Part shown: positions 54,981 through 62,668 of the stretch, in pieces
Layout: each line of letters opens with the position of its first letter
Position numbering within the stretch: the first letter of the stretch is position 1
Assembly: GCF_002930105.1 (NCBI RefSeq)
Contig: NZ_PJRN01000006.1
Location: 62,001-126,000 of the forward strand
Length of the DNA stretch: 64,000 nucleotides
Reading direction: 5' to 3'
Origin: Billgrantia saliphila
GTDB taxonomy: Bacteria > Pseudomonadota > Gammaproteobacteria > Pseudomonadales > Halomonadaceae
Translations under genes and position numbers: made by a program
The notes under the pieces: model-generated
Told to the model about the DNA's origin: nothing
The model's database searches: none
What the model saw: the letters and a program-made list of their open reading frames with translations, nothing else

Positions 54981-56213
54981 ATGCGCTACGTATTCATTGC
55001 GGATGACTTCACCGGGGCGTCCGATACGCTCGCCACGCTGAGCCGGGCGGGCCTCAGGACACGGCTCTACCTGACCCCGCCCACCCTGGAAGAAGTGCGC
55101 GATCTCGATGCCTTCGGTATCGCGACGGCAGCTCGCAGCATGGAAGGGGATGCATTGACCACTGCCATGCAAAACATCGCGGAAGCCCTGAAGCCCCATG
55201 CGCCAGATCTCATTCACCTCAAGGTCTGCTCGACCTTTGACAGCAGCACTGCCATTGGCAACATCGCCACTGCCATGAACGTGCTGACCGAAGGCCTGGC
55301 CCCCGCCACCACGATCATCCTGGGGGGTCAGCCAAGCCTCGGCCGCTACAGCCTGTTCGGCAATCTCTTTGCCAAGGGGGGCGATGGCAGCGTTCACCGG
55401 ATCGACCGCCACCCCGTCATGCAGGATCACCCCGTCACTCCCATGCGCGAAGCGGACTTGCGTCGCCATTTCGCCAACCTGGGGCTGCCAAACCTGGCGC
55501 TGCTCGATCTCATGGCGCTGCGCAGCGGCGGCCCACTGCCCGGCAACCCGGTGCTGTGTGACGTACTGGACGGAAGCGACCAGCGAGCGCTCAAGGAGCG
55601 GCTGGCGAACTCACCCTTTCCCCAGCTCTGGGTCGGGCCCAGCAGCGTGGCCGAGACCTGCTTTCCCGAAGCGTCTCCACCTCAGTTACCGGATACCTTA
55701 CCCGGCCCCCTGCTGGTATTCGTCGGTAGCCGTTCGCCAATGACCGCTGCCCAGGTAGCTGCCGCCACCGGATTTGCCAAGGTCGTCATTCCGGCCGGCT
55801 CCCTCGCGCATCGACCCGATGCGCCTTATTACCAGCTCCTCGAACTTCTGGCTTCTGGCAATCACGTGTTGGCGGCGCTCGATGAGGACATGGAACACGG
55901 CCTGTCGCCTGCAGGCATGGCACAGCGCTCTGCCGACCTGCTGGCCCGCCTGATGACCGAGCGTGCAGCCGGTACGATGCTGATTGCCGGTGGTGATACG
56001 TCCAGCCTGGCCATCCACGCCCTGGCTCCACATAGCATCAACTATTTAGGGCAGCTGTCAGCGGGCGTCGCCATCTGCCGTGCGCACTGCACGGATGGCA
56101 CACGGTTACCCATCATCCTTAAGGGCGGGCAGATGGGCGAAGCCAACTTATTCGACGTGGTTCGAACCATGATCCGGCAGGATCACAATGAGATAGCGGC
56201 CGGCCCAGGTTAG
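54981..56213 (+). CDS. Four-carbon acid sugar kinase family protein (DUF1537)
   Basis: 410 residues. The N-terminal substrate domain begins MRYVFIADDFTGASDTLATLSRAGLRTRLY, the DUF1537 hallmark; the C-terminal ATP-binding domain contains MLIAGGDTSSLAIHALAP and LPIILKGGQMGEANLFDVV (usually KpGnfG; here KGGQMG). These kinases phosphorylate acid sugars such as threonate, erythronate or 3-oxo-isoapionate. Three bases after the RuBisCO-like gene, it should make the phosphorylated substrate used by that enzyme. The Oia-type kinase is the closest logical match. Confidence 0.87.
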   Translation: MRYVFIADDFTGASDTLATLSRAGLRTRLYLTPPTLEEVRDLDAFGIATAARSMEGDALTTAMQNIAEALKPHAPDLIHLKVCSTFDSSTAIGNIATAMNVLTEGLAPATTIILGGQPSLGRYSLFGNLFAKGGDGSVHRIDRHPVMQDHPVTPMREADLRRHFANLGLPNLALLDLMALRSGGPLPGNPVLCDVLDGSDQRALKERLANSPFPQLWVGPSSVAETCFPEASPPQLPDTLPGPLLVFVGSRSPMTAAQVAAATGFAKVVIPAGSLAHRPDAPYYQLLELLASGNHVLAALDEDMEHGLSPAGMAQRSADLLARLMTERAAGTMLIAGGDTSSLAIHALAPHSINYLGQLSAGVAICRAHCTDGTRLPIILKGGQMGEANLFDVVRTMIRQDHNEIAAGPG

Positions 56214-56300
56214 GGGCCAACGCGCCCCCGAACGGCACTTCACCGTCTTTCCGCCCTGAAGCACGCGAGACACCGTCCTGCACGCAGAAATGCCACGGAC

Positions 56301-56834
56301 TCAGCGAGGCGAGCGCCGCACCACCATGCGCTTCAGAACGTCCTGCTGGCCCAGGCGACGGTGCGCGACCGCCATGGCGACATGGCCGACCACCAGCGCC
56401 AGCAGGGTCCAGCCCAGCAGGCCGTGAACGAGGCTGCCGAGGGCGGTCATCCACTCGATCTCCCCTTCGAAGCCCGGCATTAGCGGTAGGCCGAAGGGTG
56501 AGAAGGCACGTCCGGAGCCGTACTGGCGCAACAGCGCGACGGCAGGTATCACGATCATCAGCGCGTACAGCGTCAGGTGTCCCACGGTGGCGGCCAGGTT
56601 CACCGAAGGCGGCCGGCGGTGTCGCTCGATCAGGGCCCAGGCCAGGCGCACTATCGCGAGCGCCATCAACAGGGTGCCGGTGAGCTTGTGCGTGGGCCAG
56701 AAGAACTCGTCCAGCGCGCTGTCGGGCAGCAGGGCGTGTGCCCCTGCGGACGCGAATTGCCAGACGAACAGGGCTGCCATGCCCCAGTGCAGGTAGCGGG
56801 TGACACGCCCGTAATGCGTTGCCGATTCGTTCAT
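56301..56834 (-). CDS. Cytochrome b561 family protein
   Basis: 177 residues with four membrane segments. Heme-ligand histidines appear in RYLHWGMAALFVWQF, WPTHKLTGTLLMALAIVRLAW and the last segment HGLLGWTLLALVVGHVAMAVAHR. It is a diheme inner-membrane electron carrier of the bacterial CybB type. The ATG at 56834 follows GAGGAG; an upstream TTG (56852) is rejected. It is not linked to the sugar-acid operon, which ends on the other strand. Confidence 0.9.
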   Translation of the reverse strand: MNESATHYGRVTRYLHWGMAALFVWQFASAGAHALLPDSALDEFFWPTHKLTGTLLMALAIVRLAWALIERHRRPPSVNLAATVGHLTLYALMIVIPAVALLRQYGSGRAFSPFGLPLMPGFEGEIEWMTALGSLVHGLLGWTLLALVVGHVAMAVAHRRLGQQDVLKRMVVRRSPR

Positions 56835-56926
56835 GCGGGGCTCCTCGTTCAACGACCTGCCGCCATCCTAGCCATTCAATGCGGATGGAATGTGAACATG
56901 AGAAGTCTCCACATGTGCCAACGGCG

Positions 56927-57403
56927 CTACCCGTTCAGCCAGGCGATGCCCGCGTTGAGGTAGCCCGCGAAGCTGACCCAGGCCAGGTAGGGCATGAGCA
57001 ACCCAGCGGCGAGCGGCGAAACCCGGACGAAGCGGCGAATCGTCAGCAGGATGAGGCACCACAGCAGCAACAAATCGGCCAGGGCGAGGACGATCCAGTG
57101 CCAGCCGAAGAACAGGATCGACCAGAGCCCATTGGCCGCAAGCTGAGCGACGAACGGCCACAGCACCGCGACACGCTCCGCGGCAGGCACCCGCAGCGTG
57201 ACCCGCCAGGCGGCGATGGCCATGAGCACGTAGAGCGTCGTCCAGGCTACCGGGAACAGCCAGTCGGGCGGGGTGAGCGGCGGCTTGTCGAGCTCGGCGT
57301 ACCAGGCGCCGGGCGGCGTGAGCACGCCGCTCATCGCGACGAGGCCGACCAGCAGCAGCCAGCCGAGAAAGATCGCTGCCGATTGGCGGGGGGCGACGGT
57401 CAT
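56927..57403 (-). CDS. tspO: TspO/MBR family protein
   Basis: 158 residues with five membrane segments. The family pattern is clear: WYAELDKPPLTPPDWLFPVAWTTLYVLMAIAAWRV, then QLAANGLWSILFFGWHWIVLALADLLLLWCLI, and PYLAWVSFAGYLNAGIAWLN. TspO binds porphyrins and related ligands and is tied to stress and tetrapyrrole handling. Two ATGs lie six bases apart; the second (57403) has AAAGGAG at proper spacing and is chosen. Confidence 0.93.
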   Translation of the reverse strand: MTVAPRQSAAIFLGWLLLVGLVAMSGVLTPPGAWYAELDKPPLTPPDWLFPVAWTTLYVLMAIAAWRVTLRVPAAERVAVLWPFVAQLAANGLWSILFFGWHWIVLALADLLLLWCLILLTIRRFVRVSPLAAGLLMPYLAWVSFAGYLNAGIAWLNG

Positions 57404-57501
57404 GCGCATCTCCTTTGCGGCTGGGTGTCGCCAGTGTGGGACGCCGCCTCGGTGAATGCTACGTTTAAGGCCACTCCCTCATCGCCTGACAAGGAACCCC
57501 C

Positions 57502-58167
57502 ATGCCCCATTGCCGCTTCCTGCCGTTCGTGTGTGCCGCCCTGATGGTTGTCGTCTCCCCGCTGGTCTTGGCGCAATCGGCCGAACGGGAGTGGCGGGCC
57601 TACGAGGATGCCCTGGCCCGCGGCGAGCGACAGGCCAACGTGTGGCAGTACGGCTGGGCCGGGGTCTACGCCACCACGCTGGCGGTGAATGCCTATCAGG
57701 CCAGCGAGGCAAGCGATCGTGACGACCGCTATGACGCCCGGGTCGGGGTGGTGAAGTCAGCCTTGGCCCTGGGCGGCACGCTGATGGATCGCCAGCCCCA
57801 CCTCGAGGCCTATCGCGAGCTGCGCGAGGGCGACGGTAATATCGAGAGCGCACGGCGGTTGATGCAGGCGGTGGCCGAGGAGGAGCGCCGGCGTCGCAGC
57901 CTGGAGGCGCGCCTGGGGTCGCTGGCGGTGAACTTGGCCTCGGGCCTGCTGATCGGCGTGGGTGACGGCCGCGAGCGCGACGGGGCGATCAACTTCGCCA
58001 CCGGCATGCTGGTCAGCGAGCTGCAGTTGCAGACCCAGCCGCGCCAGGCCACGGTGGCGATCAACCGCTTCCAGCCGGCGCGGGTATCGTTCGGCGATAT
58101 TCATCTCGAAGGCGAATACGCGCTGTTGGTGACACCCAACCAGCTAGGGGTAGCGCTGCGCTATTGA
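57502..58167 (+). CDS. Secreted hypothetical protein
   Basis: 221 residues. A signal peptide (to about residue 25, VLAQ) is followed by a helical segment rich in Ala, Glu and Arg, two hydrophobic or glycine-rich stretches (VWQYGWAGVYATTLAVNAYQASEA and GSLAVNLASGLLIGVGDG) and a C-terminal beta-like tail ending VTPNQLGVALRY, which could be a strand of an outer-membrane-associated protein. I do not recognise a named family. The gene ends 62 bases before the first Zur-type site. Confidence 0.7.
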   Translation: MPHCRFLPFVCAALMVVVSPLVLAQSAEREWRAYEDALARGERQANVWQYGWAGVYATTLAVNAYQASEASDRDDRYDARVGVVKSALALGGTLMDRQPHLEAYRELREGDGNIESARRLMQAVAEEERRRRSLEARLGSLAVNLASGLLIGVGDGRERDGAINFATGMLVSELQLQTQPRQATVAINRFQPARVSFGDIHLEGEYALLVTPNQLGVALRY

Positions 58168-58229
58168 GCCAGGCGGAGGTCGAGCGGCGCGTTCGGCACT
58201 TCGGCAAAGATCGTTGGCGAGGCAGTTTT

Positions 58230-58242
58230 GTTATGTTATAAC
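58230..58242. promoter_or_regulatory. Zur-type operator 1
   Basis: GTTATGTTATAAC exactly matches the core GTTAT-N2-TATAAC of gammaproteobacterial Zur sites. It lies 28 bases upstream of the first zinc-permease gene, where repressor binding would block transcription. A second, similar site occurs at 59214. Confidence 0.75.
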
Positions 58243-58270
58243 GTTTCCAGATCCTGCTTGGCTCTCCCAT

Positions 58271-59152
58271 ATGTTCGATGCACTGCTGTGGTGGTTCACC
58301 GCGCCACTGGAATACGCTTTCATGCGCCGCGCCCTGGTGGCCTGCCTGGCGCTGTCGTTTACCGCGCCCGTGCTCGGCGTGCTGCTGACGCTGCGCGGCA
58401 TGAGCCTGATGGGCGAGGCCCTGTCGCATGCCATCCTGCCCGGCGTGGCGGTGGCCTTCATGCTCGCCGGGTTCTCCCTGCCGGCGATGATGCTCGGCGG
58501 CGTGACGGCCGGGCTCGTTACCGTGGCCGTTGCCGGTGGCGTGACCCAGTTCAGCGGGTTGAAGGAAGACGCCGCCATGACCAGCCTGTTTTTGATCGCC
58601 ATGGCCGGCGGGGTACTGATCGTCACTCTCTCGGGCAATGCATTGGACCTGGGGCATGTGCTGTTCGGTACGATTCTCGGCGTCGACAACGCCACGCTGC
58701 TGCTAGTCGCGCTCGCCAGCAGCCTGATCCTGGCCGGGCTGGCCGTCGCCTTCCGCGCGCTGGTCGTGGAGGCGCTCGATCCGCTCTTCCTGACGCTGCA
58801 GGGGCGTCACGCCGGCTGGACCCACGCCCTGTTCATGACCCTGGTGGTACTCAGCCTGGTGGTCGGCTTCCAGACGCTGGGCACGCTGATGGCCGCCGGA
58901 CTGATGCTGCTGCCGGCCGCGGCGGCCCGCTACTGGAGCCAGCGGCTCGAGGGCATGCTGGCGATCGCTATCGGCCTGTCGCTTGCGGCCAGTGTCACGG
59001 GGCTGTTGGTGTCCTATCATGCGGAGTTGCCCACCGGCCCCTCGATCGTCTTGCTCGCGGGGCTGGGCTACGGGGTCTCGACCGTCGCGGGGCCTTGCCG
59101 TGGGCTTTGGGCCCGCTACCGTGGCCCACGACGGGAATCGCTTCCACAGTAG
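58271..59152 (+). CDS. ZnuB-like metal ABC transporter permease, copy 1
   Basis: 293 residues, about eight hydrophobic segments, and the ABC-3 family core LLTLRGMSLMGEALSHAILPGVAVAFMLAG and VVGFQTLGTLMAAGLMLLPAAAARYWS. It is closely similar along its length to the second permease at 60139-61029, so the two are tandem paralogues. A Zur-type site directly upstream supports zinc regulation. It may form homo- or heterodimers with copy 2. No strong ribosome binding site is seen at the ATG chosen (58271). Confidence 0.88.
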   Translation: MFDALLWWFTAPLEYAFMRRALVACLALSFTAPVLGVLLTLRGMSLMGEALSHAILPGVAVAFMLAGFSLPAMMLGGVTAGLVTVAVAGGVTQFSGLKEDAAMTSLFLIAMAGGVLIVTLSGNALDLGHVLFGTILGVDNATLLLVALASSLILAGLAVAFRALVVEALDPLFLTLQGRHAGWTHALFMTLVVLSLVVGFQTLGTLMAAGLMLLPAAAARYWSQRLEGMLAIAIGLSLAASVTGLLVSYHAELPTGPSIVLLAGLGYGVSTVAGPCRGLWARYRGPRRESLPQ

Positions 59153-59213
59153 GGGAAACCTCGATCGCATGTCCGCAGGAAGGGGTACCCCCTCCCCCGT
59201 GGCCGGCTTATTT

Positions 59214-59226
59214 GTTATGTTATATC
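59214..59226. promoter_or_regulatory. Zur-type operator 2
   Basis: GTTATGTTATATC matches the Zur core GTTAT-N2-TATAAC at all but one position. It sits 26 bases upstream of the small His-rich gene, giving znuC, the second permease and znuA a regulated promoter of their own. Confidence 0.65.
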
Positions 59227-59252
59227 TTATTCCGTTTCGCGAGGGCCAGGAC

Positions 59253-59408
59253 ATGGCACACCGCTCACATTCGCACCGGCACCGCCCCGAGGGGCCGTGC
59301 CACTTCTCGTTGATGTCACTCTCCGCCAAGCGCCGCTTGCTGCTGGTTACCGCGCCCTTGGCACTACTCTGGTTGGCCGTCTCCTGGGCGGCGGGGTGGT
59401 GGGGCTGA
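59253..59408 (+). CDS. Tiny His-rich single-pass membrane protein in the zinc locus
   Basis: 51 residues starting MAHRSHSHRHRPEGPC: five His and one Cys in the first 17 residues, then basic residues and one hydrophobic segment (LLLVTAPLALLWLAVSWAAGWW). An AGG-containing site precedes the ATG. It starts 26 bases after the second Zur-type site, and its TGA overlaps the znuC ATG (TGATG), so it is coupled to the ATPase gene. A metal-sensing or metal-donating role is plausible but unproven. Confidence 0.6.
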   Translation: MAHRSHSHRHRPEGPCHFSLMSLSAKRRLLLVTAPLALLWLAVSWAAGWWG

Positions 59409-60145
59409 TGGAAGCACAGCACGCCTCACGCTTGCGGCTGCACGACCTGCAGCTGGCCCAGGCCAACCGCACCGTGCTCGAGCACGTCGACGGCCGCTTT
59501 CGCGACGGCGCCGTCACCGCGCTGGTGGGCGCCAACGGTGCCGGCAAGAGTACGCTGATCCAGGGCATCATGGGCATGCTGCGCCCGGTTCGGGGGCGCG
59601 TGGAGTGCGCTGTGCCCCGGGAACGGCGCGCCTGGCTGCCGCAACAGCTGGCGCTCGACCTGACCTTCCCGATGAGCGTCGAGGAATTGGTGATGACCGG
59701 CAGTTGGCCGAGCCACGGCGCCCTCACCGGCTACTGCGCTCGTCACTACCGCCGCGGCCGCGAGGTCATGGCGCGCCTGGGTATCTCGCACCTGGCCCAC
59801 CGCCCGTTGGGCGAACTCTCCGGAGGCCAGCGCCAGCGCGCGCTGATCGGACGCACCCTGATGCAGGAGGCCGAGCTGCTGCTGCTCGACGAGCCCTTCG
59901 CCAATGTCGATGTCGAGACCGTCGACGTGCTGATGACGGTGCTGCGCGACATGACCGCGAACGGTGCCACCATCATCGTCGTGCTGCACGACATGGAGCA
60001 GCTCTCGCGCCTGGCCGATGAGGTCGTGGTGCTTTCCGGCGGCCACGCCGAGTGGACCTCGGTCGAGTCGATCGCACGGGGGCAGGCGGCCATGGCCGGC
60101 ACGGCGCGGCTTTCGCTGGGCATCCCGGGGGTGCGTGCATGCTAG
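59408..60145 (+). CDS. znuC: ZnuC-like zinc ABC transporter ATPase
   Basis: 245 residues with Walker A GANGAGKST, signature LSGGQRQRALIGRTLM, Walker B LLLLDEPFANVD and H-loop VVLHDMEQLSRLADEVVVL. The Q-loop region AWLPQQLALDLTFPMSVEELVMTG is typical of metal-type ABC ATPases. The ATG at 59408 overlaps the small His-rich gene's stop; the in-frame ATG at 59297 lies inside that gene and is rejected. Its stop overlaps the next permease start. Confidence 0.9.
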   Translation: MEAQHASRLRLHDLQLAQANRTVLEHVDGRFRDGAVTALVGANGAGKSTLIQGIMGMLRPVRGRVECAVPRERRAWLPQQLALDLTFPMSVEELVMTGSWPSHGALTGYCARHYRRGREVMARLGISHLAHRPLGELSGGQRQRALIGRTLMQEAELLLLDEPFANVDVETVDVLMTVLRDMTANGATIIVVLHDMEQLSRLADEVVVLSGGHAEWTSVESIARGQAAMAGTARLSLGIPGVRAC

Positions 60146-61029
60146 CGCTGCTTCACGAGTGGCTGATCGCCCCCTTCGATTACGGCTTCATGCGCCGAGC
60201 CGCCGTGGGCGGCCTGGCCCTGTCGCTGGCGGCTCCGCCCATGGGCGTGTTCCTGATGCTGCGCGGCATGAGCCTGATCGGCGACGCCATGGCGCATGCC
60301 ATCCTGCCCGGCGTGGCGCTGGGCTTCCTGCTGGCCGGCTTCTCGCTGCCGATCATGAGTCTGGGTGGCGTGCTCTCGGGCCTGCTGGTGGCGGTGCTGG
60401 CGGGCAGCGTGTCGCAGATGACCGGCCATCGCGAGGATTCCGCCATGGCCAGCTTCTTTTTGATCTCGCTGGCGGCCGGGGTGATGCTCGTCTCGCTGGG
60501 CGGCAGCAGCGTCGACCTGACCCATGTGCTGTTCGGCTCGATCCTGGCGGTAAACACCACGGCGCTACTGCTGATCGCCGCGATCAGCAGCGTGATCGTG
60601 GTCACCCTGGCGGTGATCTTCCGCGCTCTGGTCGTGGAGTGCCTGGACCCGCTGTTCCTGCGCGGCCAGGGCATGCACGGTGGCCTGGTACATGGCGTCT
60701 TCCTCGGCCTGGTGGTGCTCAACCTGACCGCCGGCTTTCAGACGCTGGGCACGCTGATGGCGGTGGGCCTGATGATGCTGCCCGCCACCACCGCGCGCTT
60801 CTGGAGCAAACGGCTGGAGGGACTGATCAGCATCGCCATCGTTCTGGCCATGATCGCCAGCACCGGCGGGCTGCTACTGTCCTACCACCTGAGCATTCCC
60901 TCCGGACCCGCGATCATCCTGCTGGCGGGCATCGGCTATATCGCCTCGGCCCTGTTCGGCCGCTACCACAGTCTGCTGACACGGCTACGCCGGAATGCCG
61001 AACCGCTGGGTGCCCCCGAGCCCCACTGA
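60139..61029 (+). CDS. znuB: ZnuB-like metal ABC transporter permease, copy 2
   Basis: 296 residues with about eight membrane segments and LMLRGMSLIGDAMAHAILPGVALGFLLAG plus TAGFQTLGTLMAVGLMMLPATTARFWSKRLEG, nearly the same motifs as copy 1 at 58271. It overlaps znuC by seven bases and is 32 bases before znuA, so it is the main channel partner of this ZnuCA pair. Confidence 0.9.
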   Translation: MLALLHEWLIAPFDYGFMRRAAVGGLALSLAAPPMGVFLMLRGMSLIGDAMAHAILPGVALGFLLAGFSLPIMSLGGVLSGLLVAVLAGSVSQMTGHREDSAMASFFLISLAAGVMLVSLGGSSVDLTHVLFGSILAVNTTALLLIAAISSVIVVTLAVIFRALVVECLDPLFLRGQGMHGGLVHGVFLGLVVLNLTAGFQTLGTLMAVGLMMLPATTARFWSKRLEGLISIAIVLAMIASTGGLLLSYHLSIPSGPAIILLAGIGYIASALFGRYHSLLTRLRRNAEPLGAPEPH

Positions 61030-61061
61030 CGTTCCCTGAAACCACCCGAAGGAGCCCCGAC

Positions 61062-62195
61062 ATGCTTGCCCCCCGTTCCACCGCCCTGGTCCTTGGCGCC
61101 TCGGCCATGCTGGCCCTTCCGGCCGCCTTCGCCGCTGAACGCCTCCAGGTCGTCGCCAGCTTCAGCATCCTTGCCGACATGGCCGAGAACGTGGGCGGCG
61201 AACATGTCGAGGTGGCCGCTCTGGTCGGCCCCGACAGCGACACCCACGTGTTCTCGCCAAGCCCTCGTGACGCCCGGGCGCTGGCCGAGGCCGACTTGGT
61301 GGTATTCAACGGCCTGCGCTTCGAGGGTTGGATGGAGCGACTGCTCGATTCCAGCGATTACGCCGGACCGCTGGTGACCGCCAGCGATGGCATCGAGAAG
61401 CTGGCCTACCATGGGCACGAGCACGATCACGCCCATGGCTACGACGGCGTGCATGACCAGGACGAGCATGGTCACGACCACGACGAGGGCGACCATGACG
61501 AGCATGACGATCACGGCCATGACGATCATGACCATGACGAGGCGTCTACACACGACGAGCACGATCATGGCGACGACGACCCGCACGGCTGGCAGGATCT
61601 GGCCATGGGCAAGGTGTACGTAGGCAACATTCGCGACGGCCTGATCGAGGCGGACCCGGACAACGAGGCCGCCTACCGCGAGAATGCCGAGCGCTATATC
61701 AACGAACTGGAGGCCACCGACGCCGAGATTCGCGAGCTGATCGGCGAGATTCCCGCCTCCACCAGCGTGATCACCGGCCACGACTCCTTCGGCTACTTCG
61801 CCAGTGCCTACGGCTTGCGCTTCCTCTCCCCGGTGGGGCTCTCCTCCGAGGCCGAGCCCAGCGCCGCCGACATGGCGCGCCTGATCGACGTGATCCGCGA
61901 GCAGAACGTCAAGGCGCTGTTCCACGAGAACATGACCAGCCCGGCCGTCATCAATCAACTGGCCGAGGAGACCGGCCTGCCCATCGCCGGCACGCTCTAC
62001 GCCGATGCGCTCGCCAGCGAAGGCGAAGCCGGCACTTACCTCGGCATGATGCGCCACAACGCCCAGGTGCTGCATGACGCCCTGGCGGAACCGGACCGGA
62101 ACGATCACGGCGACGACCACGATCATGACCATGACCATGACCATGACGATCATGACCATGACCATGACCATGACGATCATAGGCACGACCACTAA
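61062..62195 (+). CDS. znuA: ZnuA-like zinc-binding protein with two His/Asp-rich regions
   Basis: 377 residues. A signal peptide (to about residue 25) precedes a cluster A-I metal-binding fold: VVASFSILADMAENVGG, the ligand His62 in DSDTHVFSPSPRDA, His175 in DDPHGWQD and the His of ITGHDSFGYF. A His/Asp/Glu-rich loop (about residues 117-175) is typical of ZnuA. Unusually, a second run of alternating His and Asp forms the C-terminus (about residues 351-377). An AAGGAG site precedes the ATG. It is the last gene of the Zur-type locus, followed by a strong terminator. Confidence 0.94.
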   Translation: MLAPRSTALVLGASAMLALPAAFAAERLQVVASFSILADMAENVGGEHVEVAALVGPDSDTHVFSPSPRDARALAEADLVVFNGLRFEGWMERLLDSSDYAGPLVTASDGIEKLAYHGHEHDHAHGYDGVHDQDEHGHDHDEGDHDEHDDHGHDDHDHDEASTHDEHDHGDDDPHGWQDLAMGKVYVGNIRDGLIEADPDNEAAYRENAERYINELEATDAEIRELIGEIPASTSVITGHDSFGYFASAYGLRFLSPVGLSSEAEPSAADMARLIDVIREQNVKALFHENMTSPAVINQLAEETGLPIAGTLYADALASEGEAGTYLGMMRHNAQVLHDALAEPDRNDHGDDHDHDHDHDHDDHDHDHDHDDHRHDH

Positions 62196-62212
62196 GCTAT
62201 GCCGAAAGTCAC

Positions 62213-62235
62213 GGGGCGCCACGGCGCCCCTTTTT
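62213..62235 (+). terminator. Rho-independent terminator after znuA
   Basis: Perfect 8-base stem GGGGCGCC / GGCGCCCC (62213-62220, 62223-62230) with a two-base loop and five T residues. It is 17 bases past the znuA stop. Confidence 0.9.
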
Positions 62236-62668
62236 CATGCCTGTCGTTCACGCCAAGCGCTTCGCTCAAACGGCTTCCCACCTCGCAGGTACTCGCCTGA
62301 CTGGCCTGGCACGCTCTGTCAACTACAGGCACTTCTTTAATCCGCCGCCTATCACCCGCAACCCCATCAAGTGCCTGATGTTATGTGGCTTTATAGTCGA
62401 TCCGTGAGTCACCCTCCCCGCTCGTTCACGTAGAACCAAAGTCTTAGCCCCTTTCTTCAAGCCAACAATGGCACGAAATGCAAAAAGAGTGGCGCGATGC
62501 GTAAACCCGCCTCGCCGCTTTACTCCTACCATGATCGGGCATGTCCGTGCGGGAGCACGTTGTACACGGCAACTCACACCGTGTGCACAGCGCTTCACAA
62601 GCTTGATCACAGGGTTATCCACAGCCTGGACCGCGGACAGCGTCACAATAACAAGCAAAGGCCAAATA
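62236..62668. other. Intergenic region with an isolated DnaA-box-like 9-mer
   Basis: This stretch of 433 bases has no convincing gene. It holds the promoter of the binding-protein gene at 62669 and an exact TTATCCACA at 62615-62623, the consensus DnaA box. No cluster of boxes or AT-rich unwinding element was seen, so it is not an origin. Confidence 0.45.

Noticed and set aside
60963..62222. Met/Val-rich hydrophobic frame antisense to znuA
   Set aside because: The apparent membrane protein arises from reading the His/Asp codon repeats of znuA backwards.
62236..62668. Replication origin near the DnaA box
   Set aside because: A single 9-mer, no box cluster, no AT-rich unwinding region and no origin-linked genes.
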